A stretch of 64,000 bases of DNA from JAABVD01 sp965204545 (GTDB lineage Bacteria > Verrucomicrobiota > Verrucomicrobiia > Opitutales > UBA2995). The notes under the pieces were generated by a model, which made no database searches, was not told the origin of the DNA, and worked only from the letters and a program-made list of their open reading frames with translations. The stretch is taken from positions 3,224,001-3,288,000 of the forward strand of contig CBDBFA010000003.1 in assembly GCA_965204545.1 (NCBI GenBank), read 5' to 3'. Position 1 is the stretch's first letter, and each line of letters opens with the position of its first letter. Of the stretch, positions 1 to 9,155 are shown one piece after another. The position numbers and the translations under genes were made by a program.

Positions 1-1041
1 CATTGGCCCCGATTTGTTGGAAAGAATGGCAGGATCGATTTTCATGGACAGCACAAGGTGTCGCGTGCCTGTAGATTGGAAACGGACCAGGGCGCAGTCG
101 GCTTGGGGTTCGGAACGGGCAACTCGGCAAAGGAAGCAGCCTTATTGCTAAACAAGAACCTTTCCCAGCTCGTCTCGGTCGAACGGGGAATTCTCAATCC
201 CGCATTGCATGGGTGGGATACCGCTTTGCACGATTTGATGGGTGTCGTGCTCGACAAACCGGTCTACGAACTGCTCGGTGCGAAAGGACCCAAAGCTTCA
301 CCCGTTTACAGTGGCATGATTTATTTGGATGAACTCAACGAGGGAAATCCAAACAAAAGCATCGATATCATTCTCAATAATTGTCAGTGGGATTATGACT
401 ACGGTTACCGCCAACTGAAAGTGAAGATTGGCCGTTCCGGCCGTTGGTACCCCCATGAAGAAGGCTTGGCCAAGGACATCGAAGTGGTCAATGAGATCCA
501 CCGGGCATTTTTCGCCAAAGGTGTTACCCTGTTGGTAGACGCCAACAACATGTACAACCTGGAAGACACCATCGCTTTTCTCAAAGGGGTGTCCGGTGTT
601 CCACTGCTTTGGGTAGAGGAACCCTTTCCTGAGAACGTTGAGGATGGGCGCAAACTCAGGCAATGGATGGATGCCAATGGATTCGGCCGCACCCTCTATG
701 CCGATGGGGAGGCAAAACCGGATCACGACATCCTTATGGATCTGAGCGGCTCCGGTCATCTCGACGTTTATTTGAGCGATATCGCGGGTTTTGGTTTTAC
801 CCCTTGGCGAGAGTTGATGCCGAGGCTCAAACAACTGCAGGTGCAAGCCAGTCCACATACCTGGGGAAGTTGCCATAAAACCAACATCACCTCTCACTTG
901 GCGGCAGGACTCGGTAATGTGGTTACGGTCGAAGGTGTTACCTGTTTGTCCGAGGAGATCGATTTTGGAAACTATCCGATCCAAGACGGATTGCTCCACG
1001 TTTCGGACGCACCCGGTTTTGGAATGAAGCTGCTCGTGTAG
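1..1041 (+). CDS. Mandelate racemase/muconate lactonizing enzyme family protein, 5' end outside window
   Basis: Enolase-superfamily enzyme, probably an acid-sugar dehydratase that abstracts the alpha proton of an aldonate or uronate and removes water. The frame is open from base 1: codons before the GTG at 58 read as family sequence (WPRFVGKN, then HGQHKVSRACRLETDQGA), so the gene starts upstream of the window and 58 is not the true start. Visible landmarks in order are the Lys motif LKVKIG, the metal-ligand stretch LLVDANN, WVEEPFPE, YADGEAKP and the late His segment SPHTWGSCHK. The protein ends with GFGMKLLV, a usual end for the family. No export signal can be judged because the N-terminus is missing. 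Substrate is unknown; sulfatases and sugar oxidoreductases downstream suggest polysaccharide-derived sugar acids. Confidence 0.88.
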   Translation, partial: HWPRFVGKNGRIDFHGQHKVSRACRLETDQGAVGLGFGTGNSAKEAALLLNKNLSQLVSVERGILNPALHGWDTALHDLMGVVLDKPVYELLGAKGPKASPVYSGMIYLDELNEGNPNKSIDIILNNCQWDYDYGYRQLKVKIGRSGRWYPHEEGLAKDIEVVNEIHRAFFAKGVTLLVDANNMYNLEDTIAFLKGVSGVPLLWVEEPFPENVEDGRKLRQWMDANGFGRTLYADGEAKPDHDILMDLSGSGHLDVYLSDIAGFGFTPWRELMPRLKQLQVQASPHTWGSCHKTNITSHLAAGLGNVVTVEGVTCLSEEIDFGNYPIQDGLLHVSDAPGFGMKLLV

Positions 1042-1115
1042 AAAAAGTGTTCAGAGTTCAGTTATCAGTGTTCAGAAGCGTATTCAGGTGGTTGGTGGTA
1101 TTCTGGGTTCTTCTT

Positions 1116-1268
1116 AATCTTGATCTTGATCGAAATACCTGATGTCACTCTCGCATGAAAATCTCAGAGTTTATCTAGCCTCGATCCGATTCATAGCTTG
1201 GACTCAACCGTTCATTGAAATGATGCCGGCTAAAGTCTCCGCTCGCGATCACGATTACGATCAAGATT
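1116..1268 (+). mobile_element. Internally deleted GATC-armed element (MITE-like)
   Basis: Left arm 1116-1133 (AATCTTGATCTTGATCGA) and right arm 1247-1268 are inverted, degenerate runs of GATCNN hexamers. The 112 bases in between match the start of the four-helix-bundle gene at 8735. It is a shorter relative of the element at 8691-9155 that has lost most of its interior. Confidence 0.65.
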
Positions 1269-1270
1269 AA
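1142..1270 (+). pseudogene. Deleted four-helix-bundle protein gene (42 codons left)
   Basis: An open frame of 42 codons starts with SLSHENLRVYLASIRFIAW, matching the N-terminus of the 140-residue protein at 8735, then jumps after SAR directly to DHDYDQD and a stop, matching that protein's C-terminal Asp/His tail. About 100 internal codons are missing in frame. It is probably non-functional, although the frame is intact and a 42-residue peptide could be made. The region 1042-1115 before it holds only a short run of TTCAG-type repeats (1048-1078). Confidence 0.7.
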
Positions 1271-1285
1271 GTGGAAGGATAGAGT

Positions 1286-4200
1286 ATGAAGGGAACCTTA
1301 TTCAGGTGGTTGGTGGTGATGGTCTATGCATTTTACCTGAGGCCACCACAAATGGAAAACCAGGTAGCCGCCGTGGTTGTGGGTGAAGAACAGCCATTGC
1401 AACCCGTTACACCGCCTAAAAAAAGCCAGAAGAGGGATGCCAAAACTGTGAAAACAGGAAAACCGGAACCGCCACGCGATCCGGAACTCGTGCAATACGG
1501 AATTTTTGCCAGTGATGCCCCCACGGCGAACAAAACCGAAGCGGCCTTTACCACGCTCCCCTTGCGTCTGCAAAAACGCCACCGCATAGCTTTCATCGGA
1601 AACACCTTGCTGGATCGCGCCCAGGATTTCGGTCATTTCGAATCCCACCTGAACATGGCCCATCCCCAACACGAACTAGTCATCCGGAATTTTGCCTGGT
1701 CGGCCGATGAGGTGGATCTGCAACCTCGACCGAAAAATTTTGCCACGGTCGATCAGCACCTTGCCCGGGAGCGGGTGGATGTGATTTTCGCAGCCTTTGG
1801 TTTCAATGAATCTTTCGCCGGGGTGGGGGAGATCGCCGCCTTCAAGTCGCGTTTGGAAAGATGGCTTTCGGATTTGCAGACCAGTGCCTTCAATGGGATC
1901 AGCGGCCCCCAAATCGTCCTGATTTCCCCCATTGCCAATGAAAACGTAGAGGGCGTTCCCGCGGCCAACCTGAACAATGAGCGTTTGGCCGTTTACACGG
2001 GGGCTATGGCTGAAATTGCGGCAAAACTCCAAGTCGGGTTTGCCAATGTATTCGACCAAACCCGGGCGGTTATGGAAGATCCCGGAAGCGACCTGACCTT
2101 CAATGGCGTGCACCTGGAGGATGAAGGCTACCGGTTATTTGCCGACGTGCTTTTTCGGAAGGTATTCAACCGCCCTGCCCCGGAGGCAAATGACGAATTG
2201 CGCGCCGCCATTGTCGAAAAAAACCGCCAATATTTTCGCCGCTATCGCCCGTTGAACACCTATTATTACACCGGGTCTCGCAACAAAAATTACGGTTACC
2301 TGGATTTTCTACCAGCCATGCGGAATCTCGAGATCATGACGGCCAACCGAGACCGGCGCATATGGGAAATCGCCCAGGGCAAATCCTTCGGCCCTACACC
2401 GGTCGATGACTCCAATGTCCCCGTGTTGGACGAAGTATACGAGTCGAGAGGAGCAAACGAGTGGATGACCCCGGCTCAGGAGTTGGATGCCTTTCGCATC
2501 GATCCCCGGTTTGAAGTGAACCTCTTCGCCAGCGAGGAGGAATTTCCGGAGATTGCCTGTCCCATCGCAATGCGTTGGGATGCCCGAGGGCGGCTTTGGG
2601 TGAGTTGTTCCACTACTTATCCGCATGTTTATCCAGGCCGGGAACCGAACGACAAGATTGTCATCCTGGAGGACATTGATTGGGACGGCAAAGCCGACCG
2701 GTCCACCATCTGGGCGGAGGACTTGTCCATTCCTTTATCTTTTGAACTGTACCGGGATGGTATCATCGTATCCGAAGAACCCCACCTGAGCTACCTTCGC
2801 GATACCGACGGCGATGGGAAAGCGGATTGGCGGCGCAAGCTGTTGACCGGATTTGGCTGCGAGGATTCCCACCATGCCATCCACGACTTCGTCTGGTCCC
2901 CGGACGGAGATCTGCTCTTCCGCGAATCGATTTTCCACAATTCCCAGATCGAGACTCCCTACGGGCCGATCCGGGCCAGTAATTCGGCCTGGTTTCGCTA
3001 TTCCCCTGAAAATCAGGGATTGATCACCTTTGGAAGCTATCCCAACACCAATCCCTGGGGTGTGACCTTTTCGGATTGGGGGCATCATGTGGCCAGTCAT
3101 CCGATTTTTGCCAGCGCCTTTCACGCTACCAATCCGCCCTATCCCGGGCAACACCCCAAAGCCGTGAATATTCCGGCCTATTCGGGCGTTTGCGGTCACG
3201 AATTCGTCGATTTTCCCATGTGGCCGGAAGCCCTTCAGGGCGGTTTTATCAAAGTGCGCTACAAACCGACCAACCGGGTGGAAATCCACCGGTGGATTGA
3301 AAGGGACGATCACTTCCAGGAACAATATGTATCGGACCTTCTCTTTTCCCAGAACCTCAGTTTCATTCCGGTGGATCTCAGATACGGTCCGCGCGGGGCC
3401 ATGTATATATGCGACTGGTACAACCCTGTAAAAGGTCATGCCCAATACTCATTGCGCGACCCCCGTCGTGACCGCGCCAGCGGGCGAATCTGGCGCATCG
3501 TCCCCAAGGGAGCAGAGTTGCAGGATCCGCCGAAAATCGCCGGCGCTTCCATCGAGCAACTCCTCGAAAATTTGAAACGCCGGGAATACCGCTACCGCTA
3601 CTGGACCAAGCGAGAGTTGCGGGATAAACATTCACAATCGGCCGTGACAGCGGCCTTGGATGATTGGGTCTCCGGGCTCGATTCCGACCAGGAACGATTT
3701 CGCCACCATCAATTGGAGGCTCTGTGGTTGTATCGTAGTATCGGGAAGAGTCGGCCGGATCTATTAATGGAGTTGTTGAACTGTGATAATCACGACGCCC
3801 GCGCCGCCGCTACCCGCCAGCTTCGCTACACCCAGGGAGCGCAAGGCATTCCCCCCATACCTGGGATGGGGAGGAACGGTTTGTCTTTGGAGCAGGCCAC
3901 TCGATTGCTGCGCCATCGGGCCGCCGATGAAAACGGTATCGTGCGTATGGAAGCCGTAATTACAGCCAGCTATCTCGGTACCCGAAATGCCTTGCCAGCA
4001 GCTTTGCCAGCGCTGAATCTCCCCATGGGAAACCATCTCCGCTATGCCTTGCGTTCTGCTCTTGGATCGGCCGCCTTGTCCCGCCACTTGGACCATATGG
4101 AGGACCGCCAATTGTATCATCCCGAATTGGAGACTTTCCTCCGGGACTGGGCCGAATCCCCGGATAAACGCGGTATTCTCATGAATCGAAACGCGGCCGA

Positions 4201-4600
4201 TTCCGATTTCGATAATCAGAAAAATCTCTTCACTATCGAGATTTCAACTATTCCGGAGCGCATGCTTTTTACCGTAGACAGGTTTACCGTAAAAGCCGGG
4301 CAACCGGTGCGACTGCTTTTGACCAATCCGGATGTCACCCCACACAATCTGGTAATTATTCAACCCGGTAGCAACGAGGCGGTTGGAATGGCCGCCAACG
4401 AAATGGCCAAGGACCCCAGTGGAGAAGAAAAGGAATTTATTCCCGAACATCCCGCCGTGCTCCACCATACGGGTATGCTCGGCGAGAATGAAGCCGAGGT
4501 GTTGCGCTTCCATGCGCCGGAAATTCCCGATGTCTACCCCTACATTTGCACCTATCCGGGGCACTGGGTCATGATGAAAGGTGAAATGATCGTGGAATAG
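1286..4600 (+). CDS. SGNH hydrolase / membrane-bound dehydrogenase / cupredoxin fusion protein
   Basis: A 1104-residue exported protein. After a hydrophobic N-terminus (residues 5-18) and a Pro/Lys-rich linker comes an SGNH-hydrolase-like domain (about 95-295, block FIGNTLLDRAQDFG and a late GVHLEDEGY). Residues 400-770 form a PVC-type membrane-bound dehydrogenase propeller (FASEEEFPEIACPIAMRWD, DTDGDGKADW repeats), 780-960 a HEAT-like helical region, and 1000-1104 a type I copper domain with ligand candidates in TPHNLVII and CTYPGHWVMM. The family is thought to oxidise sugars or alcohols and pass electrons on; here copper replaces the cytochrome c found in the next gene. Start: ATG after GGAAGG. 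The next gene follows 31 bp later on the same strand, so an operon is likely. Substrate unknown. Confidence 0.85.
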   Translation: MKGTLFRWLVVMVYAFYLRPPQMENQVAAVVVGEEQPLQPVTPPKKSQKRDAKTVKTGKPEPPRDPELVQYGIFASDAPTANKTEAAFTTLPLRLQKRHRIAFIGNTLLDRAQDFGHFESHLNMAHPQHELVIRNFAWSADEVDLQPRPKNFATVDQHLARERVDVIFAAFGFNESFAGVGEIAAFKSRLERWLSDLQTSAFNGISGPQIVLISPIANENVEGVPAANLNNERLAVYTGAMAEIAAKLQVGFANVFDQTRAVMEDPGSDLTFNGVHLEDEGYRLFADVLFRKVFNRPAPEANDELRAAIVEKNRQYFRRYRPLNTYYYTGSRNKNYGYLDFLPAMRNLEIMTANRDRRIWEIAQGKSFGPTPVDDSNVPVLDEVYESRGANEWMTPAQELDAFRIDPRFEVNLFASEEEFPEIACPIAMRWDARGRLWVSCSTTYPHVYPGREPNDKIVILEDIDWDGKADRSTIWAEDLSIPLSFELYRDGIIVSEEPHLSYLRDTDGDGKADWRRKLLTGFGCEDSHHAIHDFVWSPDGDLLFRESIFHNSQIETPYGPIRASNSAWFRYSPENQGLITFGSYPNTNPWGVTFSDWGHHVASHPIFASAFHATNPPYPGQHPKAVNIPAYSGVCGHEFVDFPMWPEALQGGFIKVRYKPTNRVEIHRWIERDDHFQEQYVSDLLFSQNLSFIPVDLRYGPRGAMYICDWYNPVKGHAQYSLRDPRRDRASGRIWRIVPKGAELQDPPKIAGASIEQLLENLKRREYRYRYWTKRELRDKHSQSAVTAALDDWVSGLDSDQERFRHHQLEALWLYRSIGKSRPDLLMELLNCDNHDARAAATRQLRYTQGAQGIPPIPGMGRNGLSLEQATRLLRHRAADENGIVRMEAVITASYLGTRNALPAALPALNLPMGNHLRYALRSALGSAALSRHLDHMEDRQLYHPELETFLRDWAESPDKRGILMNRNAADSDFDNQKNLFTIEISTIPERMLFTVDRFTVKAGQPVRLLLTNPDVTPHNLVIIQPGSNEAVGMAANEMAKDPSGEEKEFIPEHPAVLHHTGMLGENEAEVLRFHAPEIPDVYPYICTYPGHWVMMKGEMIVE

Positions 4601-4631
4601 GATCCGGTGGCAAAATTTCACATTGTGATGG

Positions 4632-7505
4632 ATGCATCTTGCTGCAACGGCCCATACCTTTTTTAATTTAACGCGCTTGATGAAGACCTCGTTTGCCTGC
4701 TTATGGGTGGCAATTTTGGCGACTACCTTCCAGGGACTGTTTGGGGCCCGCGTCGGACCCGTACGGGTGCTCTTTTTGGGTCACAATGAGGAGGAATTCC
4801 ATCCCTCGGATCTATATTATCCGATGCTTTCCCAAGCCCTGGGCAGGGATGCCATTTATTTCGATTATGTGACTTCGGTTGAGGAGGCCTTGGGAGATGC
4901 CCGGTATCTGGAAGGCTTCGATGCCTTATTGCTCTATGCCAACCATGAGAAAATCACTCCGGCCCAGTGGGAAAATTTGAAATCCTTCGTCGAGGCGGGA
5001 GGAGGATTTGTCCCCATCCATTGCGCCAGTTGGTGTTTTCAGAACGAACCGGAGTTCGATCAGTTGGTCGGGGGTCGATTCGCCCATCATCGGGCCGGGG
5101 AATTTCAGGTAGAAACCGTCCAACCCGAACATCCCGCAGTGGAGGGGGTTCCGGAGTTGAGCGCCTGGGATGAGACCTACGTGCACAAAAATCACAATGA
5201 ACAAGACCGGATCGTTCTGCAGGTGCGCCCCGTCCAGGGACCCGATGACAACATTTCGGAGCCGGAGCCCTGGACCTGGGTCCGCACCCAGGGAAGAGGC
5301 CGCATCTTCTACACCGCTTCCGGTCATGATGAGAGAGTGTGGAGCCGTAGCGAATTTCACCAACTACTCAAGCAGGGAATTCTTTGGGCCATCGGGGAGA
5401 ATCGCCGGAAAAGCTATCAGGACTTTCTCCAATCCCGCGCTCCCCTCCTATACGAGCGCCGGGACCATATCCCCAACTACGAAAACCGCCCCGAACCCCT
5501 GAAATTTCAATTCCCCCTGCCTCCGGAAGAAAGTATGCGTTACACCCAGGCCCCGATGGGGTTTCAGTTGAAGCTTTTCGCCAGTGAACCGGATATCGTC
5601 AACCCCATTTGCCTGGCCTGGGATGAAAGAGGACGGCTTTGGATTGCTGAATCGGTCGATTATCCCAACGAATTGTCAGAGACCCGCCAGGGTAATGATA
5701 AAATCAAAATCCTGGAAGATAGCGATGGCGATGGGCGGTGCGACCAAGTGAAAATTTTTGCCAGCGGATTGAATGTGCCCACTTCGCTCACTTTTTCCCA
5801 TGGGGGCGTCATCGTAGCCCAAGCGCCCGAATTTATTTTCCTGAAAGACACCGATGGCGATGATGTGGCCGACCTGCGGGAGGTCTTGAACACTGGGTGG
5901 GGAACCGAGGATACGCATGCAGGACCTTCCAATCTGCGTTATGGATTCGATAACCATATCTGGGGCACAGTCGGCTACTCGGGTTACCAGGGTCCGACCC
6001 ACCGGGGAACGGGCAGGTTTTCCCAGGGTATATTCAAAATGAAACCCGATGGGAGCGATATCACCTTCCTGCACCAATTCAACAACAACACCTGGGGATT
6101 GGGATTTAACGAAAAAGGGGATGTATTCGGTTCCACGGCCAATAATAATCCCGGGTTTTTCTGTGGATTCCCCGATACGGGTTACCAGGGGCAACGGGGC
6201 AGGAGCGCGAAAATGATCGTCGATACCCCCGCCTTTCATCCCATCACTCCCAATATCCGCCAAGTGGATGCCTGGGGTCGCTACACCTCAGGTGCCGGCT
6301 ACGCCCTGGCCACTTCAGCGAATTTTCCAGCGGCTTGGCGGGACGCAGTGTCTTTCGTCTGTGGTCCCACCGGTAATTTGCTGGGATCCTTTCGCAATAT
6401 TCGGGAAGGATCCGGCTACAAAGCGATCAACAACTTTTCCGTTATCGCCAGCGCCGACGAGTGGTTTTCACCGGTTTCCGCCGAAATCGGACCGGACGGA
6501 AATCTCTGGGTGGCGGATTGGTATAACTTCATCATTCAACACAATCCAACCCCAAGTCCGAAAAGAGGGGGATACCGGGCGGAAAAGGGCATAGGAAATG
6601 CCCACATCAATCCGAACCGGGATCGTCAGCACGGGAGAATTTATCGCCTGGTTTGGGAGGGAACCAAAGCCTCGAACATCGCCTCCCTGGCCGATGTTTC
6701 CCCTCGGGTCCTGGTAGAAGCCCTTGCCGACGACAATCTGTTCTGGCGCCTTACCGCGCAACGACTCCTGGTCGAAACCAAACCAGGGGAAGTAGATTCC
6801 CTGCTCCGCACATTGATGACAAAGGGTGGGAAAGGCGCCCCGCACGCCTTGTGGGCCCTTCACGGTATGGACCAGCTCGATTACGATACACATCAGACGG
6901 CCCTTCTGAGCCGGGATCTGGTTCTAAAACGCAATGCAGTGCAAGCCTTGGGAACCACGGAGGTCGACCTGCAACTGTATTTGGACACCGCCGCAATCAC
7001 CAACAAGGATCCTCACCTACGAAGGGTTGCCTTTTCCAAGATGGCGCATTTTCCTCCTCACCAAGCGCTGAAAGCGGCCATACCCGCCTTGTTCAAGGAC
7101 CCGGTCAACCGCGATGACGAATGGCTTTCCCTGGCTTTGCAAGCCGCCGCGGCCAATCAGGGGGTCGAGTTGCTCGGCGGGGAACCGGGAAGAAATCTGG
7201 CTCCGACCTCCGAGGCTGAGATGGAAGGGGACGCCGACCGCGGCAGGAAAATGTTCGCCACCCATGAAATCGCCGCCTGTTCACGCTGCCACAAAGTCGA
7301 TGGTTCGGGGGGGGATATCGGACCGGCTCTGGATGGAATTGCTTCGAGAAAACCGTCCGAGTATTTGAGGGAAAGCCTGGTCGTTCCTCAAGCGGCCATG
7401 GCCGAAGGTTACTCCGTCGAGGTTTCGCCCATGCCCCCCTACGGCGTTCTGCTCTCCCAACAGGAAATTGCTGATTTGTTAGCCTATCTCCATTCTCTTG
7501 ATTGA
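4632..7505 (+). CDS. ThuA domain / membrane-bound dehydrogenase / HEAT / cytochrome c protein
   Basis: Multidomain exported oxidoreductase. ThuA-like domain at about 40-260 (RVLFLGHNEEEFHPSD, FVPIHCASWCF), PVC dehydrogenase propeller at 300-690 (FASEPDIVNPICLAWDERG, DSDGDGRCD), HEAT-like repeats 690-850, and a C-terminal monohaem cytochrome c domain with CSRCHK and a probable axial Met in SPMPPYG. The signal peptide begins at the internal ATG 4680 (MKTSFACLWVAILA), which I prefer to the ATG at 4632; neither has a convincing ribosome binding site. The preceding gene uses a cupredoxin in the place of this cytochrome, so the pair may be two electron-output versions of the same chemistry. Expected location periplasm or membrane face; substrate unknown. 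Confidence 0.86.
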   Translation: MHLAATAHTFFNLTRLMKTSFACLWVAILATTFQGLFGARVGPVRVLFLGHNEEEFHPSDLYYPMLSQALGRDAIYFDYVTSVEEALGDARYLEGFDALLLYANHEKITPAQWENLKSFVEAGGGFVPIHCASWCFQNEPEFDQLVGGRFAHHRAGEFQVETVQPEHPAVEGVPELSAWDETYVHKNHNEQDRIVLQVRPVQGPDDNISEPEPWTWVRTQGRGRIFYTASGHDERVWSRSEFHQLLKQGILWAIGENRRKSYQDFLQSRAPLLYERRDHIPNYENRPEPLKFQFPLPPEESMRYTQAPMGFQLKLFASEPDIVNPICLAWDERGRLWIAESVDYPNELSETRQGNDKIKILEDSDGDGRCDQVKIFASGLNVPTSLTFSHGGVIVAQAPEFIFLKDTDGDDVADLREVLNTGWGTEDTHAGPSNLRYGFDNHIWGTVGYSGYQGPTHRGTGRFSQGIFKMKPDGSDITFLHQFNNNTWGLGFNEKGDVFGSTANNNPGFFCGFPDTGYQGQRGRSAKMIVDTPAFHPITPNIRQVDAWGRYTSGAGYALATSANFPAAWRDAVSFVCGPTGNLLGSFRNIREGSGYKAINNFSVIASADEWFSPVSAEIGPDGNLWVADWYNFIIQHNPTPSPKRGGYRAEKGIGNAHINPNRDRQHGRIYRLVWEGTKASNIASLADVSPRVLVEALADDNLFWRLTAQRLLVETKPGEVDSLLRTLMTKGGKGAPHALWALHGMDQLDYDTHQTALLSRDLVLKRNAVQALGTTEVDLQLYLDTAAITNKDPHLRRVAFSKMAHFPPHQALKAAIPALFKDPVNRDDEWLSLALQAAAANQGVELLGGEPGRNLAPTSEAEMEGDADRGRKMFATHEIAACSRCHKVDGSGGDIGPALDGIASRKPSEYLRESLVVPQAAMAEGYSVEVSPMPPYGVLLSQQEIADLLAYLHSLD

Positions 7506-7547
7506 AGTCGGATTTTTTTGATTCAAACACCCTGTTAACACACGACC

Positions 7548-8681
7548 ATGAGTGATAAGACCATAAACGTTGCCATCGTCGGCCTCGGATTCGGTGCCGA
7601 ATTCATCCCCATTTATCAAAGGCATCCCCAGGCCAACATGTATGCCATTTGCCAGCGAACCGAATCGGCTCTGCATGAGGTGGGAGACAGATTTGGGGTG
7701 GATAAACGCTATGCCGACTATGATGAACTCCTGAAGGATGGGGAAATTGACGCCGTGCATATCAACACCCCGATTCCCAATCATGCCGAACAGTCCATTG
7801 CGGCATTGAAGGCGGGAAAACACGTGGCCTGCACCGTTCCAATGGCCACCTCGGTGGAAGACTGTCTCGAGATCGTCCGCCTGGTCAGGCAAACCGGATT
7901 AAAATACATGATGATGGAAACGGTGGTTTATTCACGCGAGTTCCTCTTCATGAAGCAGCTCCACGAAGATGGCGAACTGGGCAAATTGCAGTTCCTGCAG
8001 GCTTCCCATCAGCAGGACATGGATGGATGGCCCGGTTATTGGCCCGGTCTCCCCCCCATGTATTACGCGACCCACTGCGTGGGCCCCGTATTGGGGTTGC
8101 CGCGGAAAGATGCGGAGTACGTTTCCTGTTTTCCCTCGGGCACCATCCGCGAGGAGATGCATCATTACTACAACTCTCCTTTCGCCATAGAGACGACCCA
8201 TATCAAAATGAGAAACAGCGACCTTTCAGCCCGCATTATCCGTTCACTCTTTGATGTTTCCCGTCAGTATCGGGAGAGCATCGACGTTTACGGATTAAGG
8301 AAATCCGTGGAATGGCCCCTCATCGAGGGAGAGCCGCTTGTGGTTCACACCGCCAAAAAACCGGAACCGGAAATTCCTCGGAAAGTAAACTGCCCGGACT
8401 ACGGCCACTTGTTGCCCGACGAAATTGCTCCCTTCACCCTGGGTGGCGTTTACGGCGGGGAAGAGGGCGACGAACACCTGTCCTTCACCCAGGGGGCCGG
8501 CCATGGCGGTTCCCACCCCCATCTGGCTCACGTCTTTGTCGACGCCCTCATCCGCGATAGTGACCCCTGGCCCAATGCCAAACAATCGGCCAACTGGACC
8601 TGTACGGGAATTTTGGCTCATGAATCCGCCTTGCTGGGAGGAGCCATCGTTCCATTGCCGGAAGAGACCTTCACGGAGTAA
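7548..8681 (+). CDS. Gfo/Idh/MocA family oxidoreductase
   Basis: A 377-residue NAD(P)-dependent oxidoreductase. The Rossmann fold opens with VAIVGLGFGAEFIPIY; the family's second block appears as DAVHINTPIPNHAEQSIAALKAGKHV, followed by MMMETVVYSREF, with the C-terminal half forming the substrate domain. There is no signal peptide, so it acts in the cytoplasm. Members oxidise hydroxyls of sugars, inositols or sugar acids; the exact substrate cannot be told. It lies 42 bp after the dehydrogenase gene and is likely in the same transcript. Length is normal for the family. Confidence 0.9.
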   Translation: MSDKTINVAIVGLGFGAEFIPIYQRHPQANMYAICQRTESALHEVGDRFGVDKRYADYDELLKDGEIDAVHINTPIPNHAEQSIAALKAGKHVACTVPMATSVEDCLEIVRLVRQTGLKYMMMETVVYSREFLFMKQLHEDGELGKLQFLQASHQQDMDGWPGYWPGLPPMYYATHCVGPVLGLPRKDAEYVSCFPSGTIREEMHHYYNSPFAIETTHIKMRNSDLSARIIRSLFDVSRQYRESIDVYGLRKSVEWPLIEGEPLVVHTAKKPEPEIPRKVNCPDYGHLLPDEIAPFTLGGVYGGEEGDEHLSFTQGAGHGGSHPHLAHVFVDALIRDSDPWPNAKQSANWTCTGILAHESALLGGAIVPLPEETFTE

Positions 8682-8690
8682 ACCATCCAA

Positions 8691-9155
8691 AATCGTGATC
8701 GTGATCGTGATCTTGATCATGATCGAAATATCCTATGCCTCTTTCGCATGAAAAATTAAGGGTTTACCAAGTATCGATCCAATTCATAGCTTGGACTCAA
8801 CCAATTATTGAAAAGATGCCGGCTAGGATCTCCGCACGCCATCAACTCGAAGGTGCATCCACTAGCATTCCTCTGAATTTAGCGGAGGGTAATGCCAAGT
8901 TTTCTAACAGGGATCGGCTAAGGTTCTGGCAAATCGCTCAAGGTTCAGCGTTCGAGTGTAGCGCCTGTTTGGATGTGTTAGTGGCCAGGGACGTACTTCC
9001 AGCAGTAGAAGCGAAAAAGGGCAAAGAGCAATTGATGGATATTGTGAATATGATTGTGGGCCTTAGAAAGCGTTTCGGTACTGCTTTGGAGGAAGAAATG
9101 GCTGGTTACGGCAATAGAACCGATCATGATTTCGATCACGATCAAGATCACGATT
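8691..9155 (+). mobile_element. GATC-armed inverted-repeat element carrying a four-helix-bundle gene
   Basis: The left arm 8691-8729 consists of degenerate GATCNN hexamers ending GATCGAAAT. The right arm 9129-9155, read on the other strand, gives AATCGTGATCTTGATCGTG... ending CGAAAT: the same sequence with two fewer hexamers. A single gene (8735-9157) fills the space and its stop codon lies just beyond the right arm. No transposase is present, so if mobile it is non-autonomous or helped by the encoded protein. Related arms without a gene occur at ten or so other places in this window. Confidence 0.65.

Larger units (their letters stand above)
1081..1317. repeat. 19-bp direct repeats flanking the mini GATC element
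   Basis: The sequence TATTCAGGTGGTTGGTGGT occurs at 1081-1099 and again, identical, at 1299-1317. The second copy lies inside the signal-peptide codons of the following gene. Between them sits the small GATC-armed element (1116-1268). This could be a target-site duplication, a recombination scar, or a duplicated gene start; the sulfatase start at 9173, also just behind a GATC element, has a similar but not identical stretch. Confidence 0.7.

Noticed and set aside
1298..1672. Minus-strand frame opposite the SGNH-dehydrogenase start
   Set aside because: No likeness to any family and lies fully inside a recognised gene on the other strand.
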